DNA from: Bacillota bacterium
Lineage (GTDB): Bacteria > Bacillota > Clostridia > Peptostreptococcales > Anaerovoracaceae
NCBI GenBank assembly: GCA_021769295.1
Contig: JAETTD010000005.1
Coordinates: forward strand, 52,654 to 116,653
DNA: 64,000 nt
Direction: 5' to 3'
Every line of letters starts with the position of its first letter. Position 1 is the first letter of the stretch. Of this stretch, positions 43,708 through 52,162 are shown piece by piece. The position numbers were made by a program, and so were the translations under genes. Under the pieces are notes generated by a model that saw only the letters and a program-made list of their open reading frames with translations, did not search any database and was not told the origin of the DNA.

Positions 43708-44259
43708 ATGTTGACAAGAGAAGAAGCTTTTGAATTACTTAAAAAATATAATAAAGAAGAATTTCATATACATCACGGCAAAATGGTTGAAGGAACCATG
43801 AGATATTTTGCAGAAAAACTCGGCTATGGTGATGAGGTTGAATTTTGGGGAATGGTAGGCTTGCTCCATGATATTGATTTTGAAATGTGGCCCGAAGAGC
43901 ACTGCAAAAAAGCTCCGGAACTCCTCAAAGAAGCGGGAGCAGATGAGAGAATGATTCATGCAATCGTTTCACACGGATATGGATTATGTGTGGATGTTAA
44001 GCCGGAACATGAAATGGAAAAGGTGCTGTTTGCCTGTGATGAGCTTACGGGACTTATAGGCGCGGCAGCATTGATGAGACCTTCAAAGAGCTGTAAAGAT
44101 ATGGAACTCAAGTCTCTTAAGAAAAAGTTTAAGGATAAAAGATTTGCAGCAGGATGTGACAGAGACGTGATAATAAGCGGCGCAGAAATGCTCGGGTGGG
44201 AGCTTGATGAACTGCTTGGCCAAACGTTGGAAGCCATGAAAACCTGCGAGGAAGCCTGA
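43708..44259 (+). CDS. HD-domain (HDIG-like) phosphohydrolase
   Basis: 183 residues. HD-type metal motif LLHDIDFEMWPEEH near residue 52, with an earlier His (HHGK) and a later His in IVSHGYG. Probably a metal-dependent phosphohydrolase of unknown substrate. Co-transcribed with the DMT transporter (2-bp gap). A terminator follows. Confidence 0.82.
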   Translation: MLTREEAFELLKKYNKEEFHIHHGKMVEGTMRYFAEKLGYGDEVEFWGMVGLLHDIDFEMWPEEHCKKAPELLKEAGADERMIHAIVSHGYGLCVDVKPEHEMEKVLFACDELTGLIGAAALMRPSKSCKDMELKSLKKKFKDKRFAAGCDRDVIISGAEMLGWELDELLGQTLEAMKTCEEA

Positions 44260-44265
44260 CAATAG

Positions 44266-44299
44266 AAAAGCGAACTTCAAATGGCGAAGTTCGCTTTTT
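44266..44299 (+). terminator. Terminator after the HD gene
   Basis: GCGAACTTC pairs with GAAGTTCGC around a 7-nt loop, with flanking A and T tracts. Confidence 0.88.
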
Positions 44300-44375
44300 C
44301 GTTCGTAAAAATGTGCAAAAAACACGTAAAAGCATCAAACAGCAAAAGTATTTATAAAAAAATCCGTACAAAGCG

Positions 44376-44404
44376 TTGCAAATATATCTTTAAAATGGTA
44401 TAAA
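44376..44404 (+). promoter_or_regulatory. Promoter of the purine permease gene
   Basis: TTGCAA, 17-bp spacer, TATAAA, about 62 bp before the start codon. A small CCTA/TAGG hairpin lies in the leader; no purine riboswitch is apparent. Confidence 0.6.
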
Positions 44405-44465
44405 AAGAATGTCCTATTTTCGTAGGAGAATATTTATATTTTTTGGAAGAAAGGAAAGCAGAACA

Positions 44466-45869
44466 ATGGACAAGTTTTTTAAAATTTCTGAGCATGGCTC
44501 AAATGTAAAGACCGAAATCATTGCAGGTCTTACAACGTTCTTTGCAATGGCATATATCGTGTTCGTAAATCCAAATCAGGTTACGGGATTTACCGAAGGT
44601 CTCAGCGATATATGGAACGCAGTATACATTGCATCAATCTTAGCAGCTACAATCGGCACACTGCTCATGGCTTTATATGCTAAAAAGCCTTTTGCACAGG
44701 CTTGCGGAATGGGACTGAACTCATTCTTCTTCGTAAGCTTCATCTTGCCGCAGGTTATCACCGGAGGCGACTGTGTGCAGGGATATCAGGCAGGTCTGGT
44801 TATCGTCTTGATTTCAGGTATCATCTTTATGATTTTATCATTGACCGGAGCAAGACAGTATATCGCAAAAGCAATGCCTGAATGCCTCAAGAAAGCCATT
44901 CCTGCAGGTATCGGTTTGTTTATAACTTACATAGGCTTCCAGAATGTCGGAATCATTCAGGCTAATCAGTACACTTTGACTCAGTTTGTAGATATTCACG
45001 GAGCAATAAACGGAGACGGAATTATGACGGTTATGCCGGCTATTTTAGCGCTTATCGGCTTCCTGATCATAGTTGTTCTTCAGAAACTAAATGTAAAGGG
45101 AAACGTTATAATAGGAATAATCGCTACTTCCGTTCTTTATTATGTGGTAACCGGAACGACTCCTTCTTTTGACGTTGCACAGGTAGGACAGTCCTTTAAG
45201 GACTTTGCGGCAGTTGGTGTTTCGGGCGTATTTAAGCCTGAATCATGGGCACACGCTTTCAGCCCTGAATTTGTGGGCGGAGTATTCAGCGCCGTTATGT
45301 ATATCATAACTTTCTGCCTTGTAGATATGTTTGATACTATCGGAACTCTTTACGGTACCGCTGCTCAGGCTGATATGCTTGACGAAAACGGAGACCCTGA
45401 AGACCTTGACAAGTGCATGACTTGCGACTCAGTTGCAACAGTAGCAGGTGCAGTTCTGGGAACTTCAACTTGTACTACTTTCGTAGAATCGGCTTCCGGA
45501 GTTGCGGCAGGAGGAAGAACAGGATTGACAAGTTTGGTTGTATCAATCTGCTTCTTTATCTGCTTATTCTTAAGCCCATTGGCCAGCATCGTTCCGGGAT
45601 GCGCAACAGCACCTGCTCTTATATATGTAGGCGTGTTGATGCTCGGAAACTTCAAGAATGTTGACATGACAGATATGAGATCTGCAGCGGCTGCATTCCT
45701 GACATTGATTATGATGCCGCTTACTTACTCAATCGCAAACGGTATCGGAATCGGTTCAATAGCATACACTTTAATTTCAATCTTCACAGGAAAGTTTGAA
45801 AAGAAAGATATCATGGTTGCAGTAATCGGAGTATTGTTCTGTCTGAAGTTTATCTTCATCACTATGTAA
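44466..45869 (+). CDS. NCS2/AzgA-type purine permease
   Basis: 467 residues from the ATG at 44466, after AAGGAAAG; the longer frame start at 44409 lacks an SD. About 12-14 helices. AzgA-like stretches: KTEIIAGLTTFFAMAYIVFV, QACGMGLNSFF, GIGLFITYIGFQNVGII and TTFVESASGVAAGGRTGLT. It imports adenine, guanine or hypoxanthine. The next gene encodes a phosphoribosyltransferase, consistent with purine salvage. Confidence 0.9.
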   Translation: MDKFFKISEHGSNVKTEIIAGLTTFFAMAYIVFVNPNQVTGFTEGLSDIWNAVYIASILAATIGTLLMALYAKKPFAQACGMGLNSFFFVSFILPQVITGGDCVQGYQAGLVIVLISGIIFMILSLTGARQYIAKAMPECLKKAIPAGIGLFITYIGFQNVGIIQANQYTLTQFVDIHGAINGDGIMTVMPAILALIGFLIIVVLQKLNVKGNVIIGIIATSVLYYVVTGTTPSFDVAQVGQSFKDFAAVGVSGVFKPESWAHAFSPEFVGGVFSAVMYIITFCLVDMFDTIGTLYGTAAQADMLDENGDPEDLDKCMTCDSVATVAGAVLGTSTCTTFVESASGVAAGGRTGLTSLVVSICFFICLFLSPLASIVPGCATAPALIYVGVLMLGNFKNVDMTDMRSAAAAFLTLIMMPLTYSIANGIGIGSIAYTLISIFTGKFEKKDIMVAVIGVLFCLKFIFITM

Positions 45870-45987
45870 TCTTTTTTCTGAAAAATTTATTGAATATTTT
45901 AGGATGGGACAACATCCATGGGACGGGCGCTCACAGTTTGGGCGCCCTTTTGGTTGTATACCTCCGACATGTTATATATATACTTTT

Positions 45988-46036
45988 GGAGGGGGTAAAA
46001 TTTTTTACCTCCCCGGGGGTAAAAATTTTTACCCCC
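45988..46036. promoter_or_regulatory. Two tandem palindromes before the phosphoribosyltransferase gene
   Basis: GGGGGTAAAA-TTTTTTACCTCCCC (45991-46014) is followed at once by a perfect 22-bp palindrome GGGGGTAAAAATTTTTACCCCC (46015-46036). They could be a terminator or attenuator for purine permease read-through, or operator sites. The gap 45870-46173 holds no other supported feature. Confidence 0.6.
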
Positions 46037-46173
46037 TGATTTTAATATATTTGACAAATTGCCCAAAAGAGATTCTCTTACGTGACAAACTTCACTTGCT
46101 CCTTGCAAGAAAAGGTACAAAGGAGTATAATTGCAATGTAATATTTCTTTGTGAAGAGAAAGGAAAAAATCAT

Positions 46174-46725
46174 ATGTTTTACGAAATGAATATAGCAGGA
46201 TTGAAGCGGCAATTACCTCTATGCAAAGTTACGGACGACTTATATATCGGAGCATTTATAATGTTCAGCGATGTGGAGATAACCACCGCATCCGCAAGAG
46301 AACTCCTCAAAAAGGCTCCGGAATTCGATATCATGATTACTGCAGAATCAAAGGGAATTCCTTTGGCTTACGAAATGGCACGCCAGGCGGGAGTAAACGA
46401 TTATATAGTAGCCCGCAAAGGTCCAAAGCTTTATATGACGGACGTTATAACGACGGAGGTGGATTCTATAACCACCGACCACATTCAGACTTTATGTATC
46501 GGCAAAAAAGAAGCCGACCAGATGCGCGGAAAGAAAGTCCTGATTGTAGATGACGTTATAAGCACCGGTGAATCTTTAAAATCAATAGAAACTTTGGTTA
46601 ATCAGGTAGGCGGAAACATAGTTGGCAGAATGGCCGTTCTTGCCGAAGGAGAAGCTGCTGACAGAGAAGATATTATTTATTTGGAAAAATTACCTGTATT
46701 TAATCCTGACGGCAGTATAAAATAA
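46174..46725 (+). CDS. Purine-type phosphoribosyltransferase
   Basis: 183 residues from the ATG at 46174, preceded by AAAGGAAA; the longer frame from 45904 runs through the palindromes and is rejected. The PRPP-binding motif is KVLIVDDVISTGES, near residue 122, and an Apt-like ITAESKGIPLAYEMA precedes it. It likely salvages a purine base (adenine or xanthine) using PRPP. It follows the purine permease. Confidence 0.85.
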   Translation: MFYEMNIAGLKRQLPLCKVTDDLYIGAFIMFSDVEITTASARELLKKAPEFDIMITAESKGIPLAYEMARQAGVNDYIVARKGPKLYMTDVITTEVDSITTDHIQTLCIGKKEADQMRGKKVLIVDDVISTGESLKSIETLVNQVGGNIVGRMAVLAEGEAADREDIIYLEKLPVFNPDGSIK

Positions 46726-46729
46726 AAAT

Positions 46730-47032
46730 ATGAAAGAAATAAAACTTATACCGGATGAACCTTTTCACAATTATGTAGATGTGGCAGTCATGGACTTCCC
46801 CGACGGACCGGAAGGCGATATGCGCCAGCGGTGCAAGGTCAAGGTGGAATTCGCCGAATACGACGTCAATCAGCTAAAAAAGCGAGGCCTTGATTTTAAG
46901 GGCGCCATGGCTTATTACGACGACTGGCTGTACAACGTGATAAAATTTCACTTGGCACAGGACTGGAAATGCATAGACGGCATGGACCAAGTCAAAAAAA
47001 TCGTCAAAGAAAAGGTTTGGCAATACTATTGA
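46730..47032 (+). CDS. Conserved hypothetical protein
   Basis: 100 residues, soluble, mixed alpha/beta, with FPDGPEGDMRQRCKVKVEFAEY and a Trp-rich C-terminus (DDWLYNVIKFHLAQDWKCIDG). I recognise no family. It lies 4 bp after the phosphoribosyltransferase with only a weak SD, so translation is probably coupled. Confidence 0.6.
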   Translation: MKEIKLIPDEPFHNYVDVAVMDFPDGPEGDMRQRCKVKVEFAEYDVNQLKKRGLDFKGAMAYYDDWLYNVIKFHLAQDWKCIDGMDQVKKIVKEKVWQYY

Positions 47033-47040
47033 TTATCCGC

Positions 47041-47069
47041 AAAACCCCCGCACGCCGTGCGGGGGTTTT
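47041..47069 (+). terminator. Terminator after the purine salvage genes
   Basis: AAAACCCCCGCAC pairs with GTGCGGGGGTTTT over 13 bp around a 3-nt loop. It marks the left border of the restriction island. Confidence 0.92.
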
Positions 47070-47087
47070 GATATGCTGTGATCTTAT

Positions 47088-47264
47088 TTAAACTTGTTTT
47101 TTATCTATTAACTGCATTAGATTATAGATGGTATCAAAATCATCATCATTTAATCTTTCTAAGATATCAATTATCTCATTGGTTGCTTTAGGCCGCAGGG
47201 AATTATAATCAAAAAATTCTGCCGGAGTGATGTTTAGGGAATTCTTACAGACCTTTTGACGGCA
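47088..47264 (-). pseudogene. 3' fragment of an XRE-family regulator
   Basis: The minus strand ending at 47088 encodes KVCKNSLNITPAEFFDY, then about 36 more residues to a stop. It looks like the C-terminal part of a Cro/CI-type HTH repressor. Upstream, an in-frame TAG and unrelated DNA replace the HTH. It is a truncated remnant at the edge of the restriction island. Confidence 0.6.
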
Positions 47265-47303
47265 CTATAAAATCTGTGGCAGAGGAAAAAAGAACGGACA
47301 TAT

Positions 47304-47339
47304 TCAATTTCATCATTTTATTAAAAATGATGAAATTGA
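47304..47339. other. 16-bp perfect inverted repeat
   Basis: TCAATTTCATCATTTT, loop ATTA, then its exact complement. It lacks a T-run on the plus side; it could be a terminator or an attachment/recombination scar at the island border. Confidence 0.5.
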
Positions 47340-47384
47340 GCTTGTAAATGACTTCATTATAATATATAATGCAAACAAATCAAA

Positions 47385-47400
47385 ATGTCAAAAATGACAT
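47385..47400. promoter_or_regulatory. Operator-like dyad before the fic gene
   Basis: ATGTCA-AAAA-TGACAT, 28 bp before the start codon and just past a TATAAT-like stretch. A likely repressor site for the restriction operon; the binding protein is unknown (the wHTH of the Fic protein is one candidate). Confidence 0.5.
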
Positions 47401-47427
47401 AGTTGAAAACAAAATGAGGGAATTGGA

Positions 47428-48489
47428 ATGAGAGAATTTGATTATACAAAAAAATGGCAAAAATTATTGACGCCGGAGATTGTCCGGTACCTTACCATGA
47501 TTCACGAATATAAAGGGGAACAACGGTTGATAGCGGAGCGCCATGCAGATGTCCTGGAGAACCTTGTAGAGATAGCGAAAATTCAAAGCACAGAAAGTTC
47601 AAATAAGATTGAAGGTATTTATACCTCAGATGCCCGGCTAAAAAAGATTGTCTTAGATAAGACCATGCCGAGGACAAGAAACGAGCGTGAGATTGCAGGG
47701 TATAGGGATGTGCTGAATACAATCCATGATAGTTATGCGCATCTTCCGATTAAAGACACTTTTATATTACAGCTTCATAGAGATTTATATAAATTTGAAA
47801 ACTCATCAAATGGTGGACAGTTTAAAACAACAGATAACTTCATCGAAGAAGTGGATGCAAACGGCAATAAGTTTGTTCGATTTAAGCCGATGGCGGCTTG
47901 GGAAACACCGGAAGGCATAGTAAATTTGTGCACGGCATATAACGAAGCGATTAATAGAGAGGATGCAGAGCCTTTATTGGTAATTCCAATGTTTATCATT
48001 GATTTCCTTTGTATACATCCATTTAATGACGGAAATGGAAGAATGAGCAGGCTGTTGACATTGCTATTGCTGTATCAGAACAATTATATAGTTGGTAGAT
48101 ATATCAGTTTAGAAAAATTGATTGAGAAAACAAAGGATAATTACTATGATGCACTGCAGGACTCTTCACAAAACTGGGCGGAAGGCGAAAACGATTATGC
48201 ACCATTCGTAAAGTATATGTTGGGAATTATTACTGCTGCCTATAGAGAATTTTTCGACAGAACGGAAATTATTGAAGAAAAGAAAGTATCTAAACCGGAT
48301 AGGATAGAAGAGCTGATTAAGAATCATTTGGGTACGATTACAAAGAAAGAAATAGTCGAAATTGCATCAGGTATCAGCCTGACCACAGTTCAAAGAACAT
48401 TGACTGAGTTGGTTAAGGAAGAAAAAATTATTAAGATCGGAAATGGTCGCTATACCAAATATAAATGGAACTGGGATAAGGAGAATTAA
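47428..48489 (+). CDS. Fic-domain protein with C-terminal winged helix
   Basis: 353 residues. Fic core HPFNDGNGR at about 197-205 is complete, so AMP-transfer activity is expected. An N-terminal inhibitory motif SxxxEG (S58...E62-G63) suggests a self-inhibited class II Fic protein. The C-terminus (about 285-350) looks like a winged HTH, so it may regulate its own operon. It is 4 bp before hsdM and thus the first gene of the type I restriction operon. Confidence 0.9.
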   Translation: MREFDYTKKWQKLLTPEIVRYLTMIHEYKGEQRLIAERHADVLENLVEIAKIQSTESSNKIEGIYTSDARLKKIVLDKTMPRTRNEREIAGYRDVLNTIHDSYAHLPIKDTFILQLHRDLYKFENSSNGGQFKTTDNFIEEVDANGNKFVRFKPMAAWETPEGIVNLCTAYNEAINREDAEPLLVIPMFIIDFLCIHPFNDGNGRMSRLLTLLLLYQNNYIVGRYISLEKLIEKTKDNYYDALQDSSQNWAEGENDYAPFVKYMLGIITAAYREFFDRTEIIEEKKVSKPDRIEELIKNHLGTITKKEIVEIASGISLTTVQRTLTELVKEEKIIKIGNGRYTKYKWNWDKEN

Positions 48490-48492
48490 AAT

Positions 48493-49992
48493 ATGATTAC
48501 CGGAGAGTTAAAAAACAGAATTGATAGTTTATGGGAAATTTTTTGGACAGGCGGATTGACTAACCCTCTGGATGTCATTGAGCAAATGACTTATTTGATG
48601 TTCATTCATGATTTGGATGATGCTGATAATATTCACGCAAAGGAAAGTGCCATGCTGGGCTTACCATACGAGAGTGTTTTTGCAAAGGAAGTTAAGATTG
48701 GCGAAAGAATCATTGACGGGACTCAGTTAAAATGGTCCGTATTCAGGGATTATCCGGCTGACAGAATGTATGCTGTCATGCAGGAAATGGTATTTCCATT
48801 TATTAAAAACCTTCACGCAAACAAGGATAGCGCTTATTCAAAGTACATGGACGACGCAATTTTTAAATTGCCTACTCCATTGATGCTGTCAAAAGTTGTT
48901 GATGCAATGGATGACTTATATGCCCAAATGGAGAAGTTGCAGGAGACTGATGCGAGAGGGGATGTGTATGAGTATCTGCTTTCTAAATTGTCAACAGCCG
49001 GCGTCAACGGTCAGTTCAGAACACCTCGCCACATTATCAAAATGATGGTAGAGCTTATGGAGCCAAAAGCAGATGATGTAATCTGTGATCCAAGCTGTGG
49101 TACTGCGGGCTTCCTCGTAGAGGCAGGAGAATATTTAAGAGCGAAAAAAAAGGAAGAGATTTTCTATGACAAAGCCAAGAAGGATCATTTTATGAATCAT
49201 ATGTTCCACGGCTTTGATATGGATAGAACTATGCTCCGCATCGGTGCCATGAACATGATGACCCACGGAGTGGAAAGTCCATTTATTGAGTATAGAGATA
49301 GCTTATCAGATCAAAATCCGGACAAGGATAAATATACTCTTATCTTAGCAAATCCGCCTTTTAAGGGAAGCCTTGATGCGGACATCGTATCGGCAGACTT
49401 GCTTAAGGTATGTAAGACGAAGAAGACAGAACTGCTTTTCTTGGCACTTTTCATTCGTATGCTTAAGGTGGGAGGAAGATGTGCTTGTATCGTACCTGAC
49501 GGCGTGCTGTTCGGGTCATCAAAGGCACACAAAGACATAAGAAAAGAGTTAATAGAAAACCAAAGACTGGAAGCGGTCATTTCCATGCCTTCCGGTGTGT
49601 TTAAGCCATATGCGGGAGTTTCTACAGGAATCCTTATCTTTACCAAGACAAACTATGGCGGAACGGACGATGTATGGTTCTATGACATGCAGGCAGACGG
49701 ATTCAGTTTAGATGACAAGCGAAGTGCAGTTTCGGAGAATAATATTCCTGATATTATTGAAAGATTTAAGAATAGAAATGCGGAGGCGGACCGAAAGCGC
49801 ACAGAAAAGTCATTCATGGTTCCAAAGCAGGAAATCATAGATAATGATTATGACTTATCGATTAACAAGTATAAAGAGATTGAGTACGTGCCGGTAGAAT
49901 ATCCACCGACATCTGAGATTATGGCGGAGATAGAGGCATTGCAAGTTGAGATTAACGATGAAATTAAGAGTCTTAAGGAGTTGCTAAGATGA
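48493..49992 (+). CDS. hsdM: Type I restriction-modification methyltransferase
   Basis: 499 residues. N-terminal HsdM helical domain, SAM-binding motif DPSCGTAGFLVEAG (about 198-211) and catalytic NPPF (about 286-289), which indicates N6-adenine methylation. With HsdS it methylates the recognition site; with HsdR it forms the restriction complex. Its stop overlaps the next gene by 4 nt. Confidence 0.95.
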   Translation: MITGELKNRIDSLWEIFWTGGLTNPLDVIEQMTYLMFIHDLDDADNIHAKESAMLGLPYESVFAKEVKIGERIIDGTQLKWSVFRDYPADRMYAVMQEMVFPFIKNLHANKDSAYSKYMDDAIFKLPTPLMLSKVVDAMDDLYAQMEKLQETDARGDVYEYLLSKLSTAGVNGQFRTPRHIIKMMVELMEPKADDVICDPSCGTAGFLVEAGEYLRAKKKEEIFYDKAKKDHFMNHMFHGFDMDRTMLRIGAMNMMTHGVESPFIEYRDSLSDQNPDKDKYTLILANPPFKGSLDADIVSADLLKVCKTKKTELLFLALFIRMLKVGGRCACIVPDGVLFGSSKAHKDIRKELIENQRLEAVISMPSGVFKPYAGVSTGILIFTKTNYGGTDDVWFYDMQADGFSLDDKRSAVSENNIPDIIERFKNRNAEADRKRTEKSFMVPKQEIIDNDYDLSINKYKEIEYVPVEYPPTSEIMAEIEALQVEINDEIKSLKELLR

Positions 49993-50582
49993 GCACTTGG
50001 TGGAATAAGAAAAAAGAAATTCCGTATCATAGTAATTCATTTTGTGATATTTTGGACTTTTATCTTTTTTCCTGTCCGTGTGAGAGAGAAAAGGGTTCGG
50101 GAAAAGATAAGAGATACACTAAGATTTCAAACCGCTCTAGAACTTTGCGTGAGCAAGGTTGGACTGGCGGATATTTAAATACTTTGATAGCATCGATGAA
50201 GCACACTGCAAGTGGGAATTTAGTCTATAAGCCATTGGATGCAAGAGCAAGTGTAGAGGCTGAAACAAATAATGCTGAAAAATCGCTCTCGCTTTCAGAT
50301 GAGCATTTTGAAATGATTGTTTTTTGTAAGCGGACTGACATGAACTTAACGAGTTCGATTTTTTACTATATTAGAAATGCCTTTGCTCACGGATCATTTT
50401 CAGTTGTAGCAGGAACATATTATTTTGAGAGTCAGAAAAATGGGAAAGTTAAAGCAAGAATAAGATTAAGAGAAGAAACTTTGCTAGAGTGGATGAAATG
50501 TTTTAAAGTTTCTCCAGCGAAGTTGAAAAGCGAACTGCAGTCTCAGACAAAGAATAATAGAAAGAGAAGAAAAGCAGCATAA
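49989..50582 (+). CDS. HEPN-like protein inside the restriction operon
   Basis: 197 residues, no family recognised outright. It contains YYIRNAFAHGSF with R129-N-x3-H134, the R-x4-H pattern of HEPN ribonuclease domains, after a helical region. The tail is very basic (KNNRKRRKAA). The start overlaps the hsdM stop (ATGA), so it is translationally tied to the modification enzyme. By analogy with anticodon nucleases linked to type I systems (PrrC, RloC) it may be a back-up RNase, but it lacks their ATPase part. The role is inference. Confidence 0.55.
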   Translation: MSTWWNKKKEIPYHSNSFCDILDFYLFSCPCEREKGSGKDKRYTKISNRSRTLREQGWTGGYLNTLIASMKHTASGNLVYKPLDARASVEAETNNAEKSLSLSDEHFEMIVFCKRTDMNLTSSIFYYIRNAFAHGSFSVVAGTYYFESQKNGKVKARIRLREETLLEWMKCFKVSPAKLKSELQSQTKNNRKRRKAA

Positions 50583-50966
50583 GTTATTTAAAGTTTATTG
50601 ATTGCAAGGACATTACAAGTAGTTGCGTTTTTACGTAATATTAAATGAATCAATATGGAATTAATTTGATATTTTGTTTTCATACATAATGTCAGTACGG
50701 AAAGTTTAAAAAACAGATAAAAGTAGTGCAGAGTACATACATTCAACAGGATTCTGTGTAGTATATAACTAAAGAAACAGTTTTGGCATCAACATGTTTA
50801 TAACTATTTTTGTAACATTGGGATTATATCTTGCGTAGAAGGATAAAAACGCAGGATTATTACAGATAGTAAGCATAGTTGAATAAAATACGATATCAGC
50901 AGAACCTGAAGAGAATAGAAGAAATGGATAGACGGCTCAATTTATAGAAAGGGAATACAAGAACGA
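50583..50966 (+). other. Gene-free AT-rich gap between the HEPN-like gene and hsdS
   Basis: About 385 bp with no ORF of useful length, no clear terminator and no tRNA. It could be debris of an excised cassette. Confidence 0.4.
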
Positions 50967-50984
50967 TAAATTCGGATTTGTTGG
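50967..50984 (+). repeat. Direct repeat R1, copy 1 (before hsdS-1)
   Basis: TAAATTCGGATTTGTTGG, identical to 53134-53151 and placed 8 bp before the hsdS-1 start. Confidence 0.8.
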
Positions 50985-50992
50985 GATGAGAG

Positions 50993-52114
50993 ATGAAAGT
51001 TAAACTTGGAGATTTGACAAAAATCAAGACAGGCAAATTGGATGCAAATGCGTCATCTGAAGATGGTCAGTATCCATTCTTTACTTGTTCAAGAGAGCCA
51101 TTAAAGATTGCAACGTATTCATATGATTGCGAATGTGTTCTTGTGGCGGGCAATGGGGATATCAATGTTAAGTATTACAACGGCAAGTTTGATGCTTATC
51201 AGCGCACTTATATTATTGAGGATAATGGGAGTAGAAAACTATACATGCCGTATCTGTATTATTTCATGGATGGTTATGTTGAAGAGTTACGTAAGAAAGC
51301 TATTGGCGGGGTGATTAAATATATAAAGATAGGTAACCTTACTGATGCACTTATTGAATTGCCTGATATAGAGACACAGAAAGCCGTTGTAAATATACTT
51401 GCTAAAGTTAAGGATATTATTGATGGTAGAAATGAAGAACTTCAAAAATTAGATACCCTCATCAAAGCCCGATTTGTCGAGATGTTTGGGGAACCCATAT
51501 CAAATCCTATGAGATGGCCGGTAGTTGCCTTAAAAGAGGTATCTGAGCTTATCACCAATGGCAATACGCCTAAAGGCGGTAGTGAGAATTATGTGACTGA
51601 AGGAATAACATTTCTTCGAAGCCAAAATGTATGGCGAAATAGAATTGAATTGGATGACGTAGCCTTCATTGATGAAGAAACACATCAGCGCATGAAAAAA
51701 AGCAGTCTTCGCTATAAGGATATTCTTATCACTAAAACTGGTCGAATTAATACTGAAAACAGTAGCCTTGGCCGTGCAGCTTTGTTTTTGGGTGAAAACG
51801 ATAGTGCTAATATAAATGGGCATGTTTACCTTATACGATTAGATGGTAGTATCGCACCAGAATTTGTAATAACAATTCTGACGGGCGAAGCTTATAAAAG
51901 GTACATTCGCAAGGTGTGTGTTGGTGGAATCGACAAACGACAAATTAATGTTAATCAAGTAGAAGACTTCCCGATAATTGTTCCGCCAATTGATATGCAA
52001 CGAGAATTTACAGCATTTCGGGAACAAGTCGACAAATCTAAAGTTGCAGTACAAAAAGCACTCGATGAAGCACAATTATTATTTGACAGTTTAATGCAAG
52101 AATATTTTGGATAA
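50993..52114 (+). CDS. hsdS: Type I restriction specificity subunit 1
   Basis: 373 residues with two target-recognition domains (about 1-140 and 170-335). Each is followed by a conserved helical spacer: LQKLDTLIKARFVEMFGEP in the middle and REQVDKSKVAVQKALDE at the end. It chooses the DNA sequence methylated and cut by HsdM/HsdR. It shares exact repeats with the second hsdS at 53162 at its upstream flank, its centre and its 3' end, so domains can be exchanged. Confidence 0.9.
   Translation: MKVKLGDLTKIKTGKLDANASSEDGQYPFFTCSREPLKIATYSYDCECVLVAGNGDINVKYYNGKFDAYQRTYIIEDNGSRKLYMPYLYYFMDGYVEELRKKAIGGVIKYIKIGNLTDALIELPDIETQKAVVNILAKVKDIIDGRNEELQKLDTLIKARFVEMFGEPISNPMRWPVVALKEVSELITNGNTPKGGSENYVTEGITFLRSQNVWRNRIELDDVAFIDEETHQRMKKSSLRYKDILITKTGRINTENSSLGRAALFLGENDSANINGHVYLIRLDGSIAPEFVITILTGEAYKRYIRKVCVGGIDKRQINVNQVEDFPIIVPPIDMQREFTAFREQVDKSKVAVQKALDEAQLLFDSLMQEYFG
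51458..51495 (+). repeat. Direct repeat R2, copy 1 (hsdS-1 centre)
   Basis: 38 bp identical to 53645-53682, coding for the central helix stretch LIKARFVEMFGEP in both hsdS genes. Confidence 0.9.
52022..52046 (+). repeat. Direct repeat R3, copy 1 (hsdS-1 end)
   Basis: 25 bp identical to 54173-54197, centred on GTCGAC, coding for EQVDKSKV. Confidence 0.85.
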
Positions 52115-52162
52115 AATAGGCGATTGCCGGAGAAGGATGTTGGTAGGAAAGGAAATACCGAC

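Noticed and set aside
44300..44465. Purine riboswitch before the NCS2 permease
   Set aside because: None of the conserved purine-aptamer loop sequences could be found; only an ordinary promoter and a tiny hairpin are visible.
45904..46173. N-terminal extension of the phosphoribosyltransferase frame
   Set aside because: It reads through two palindromes, lacks an SD, and the family starts at the ATG at 46174.
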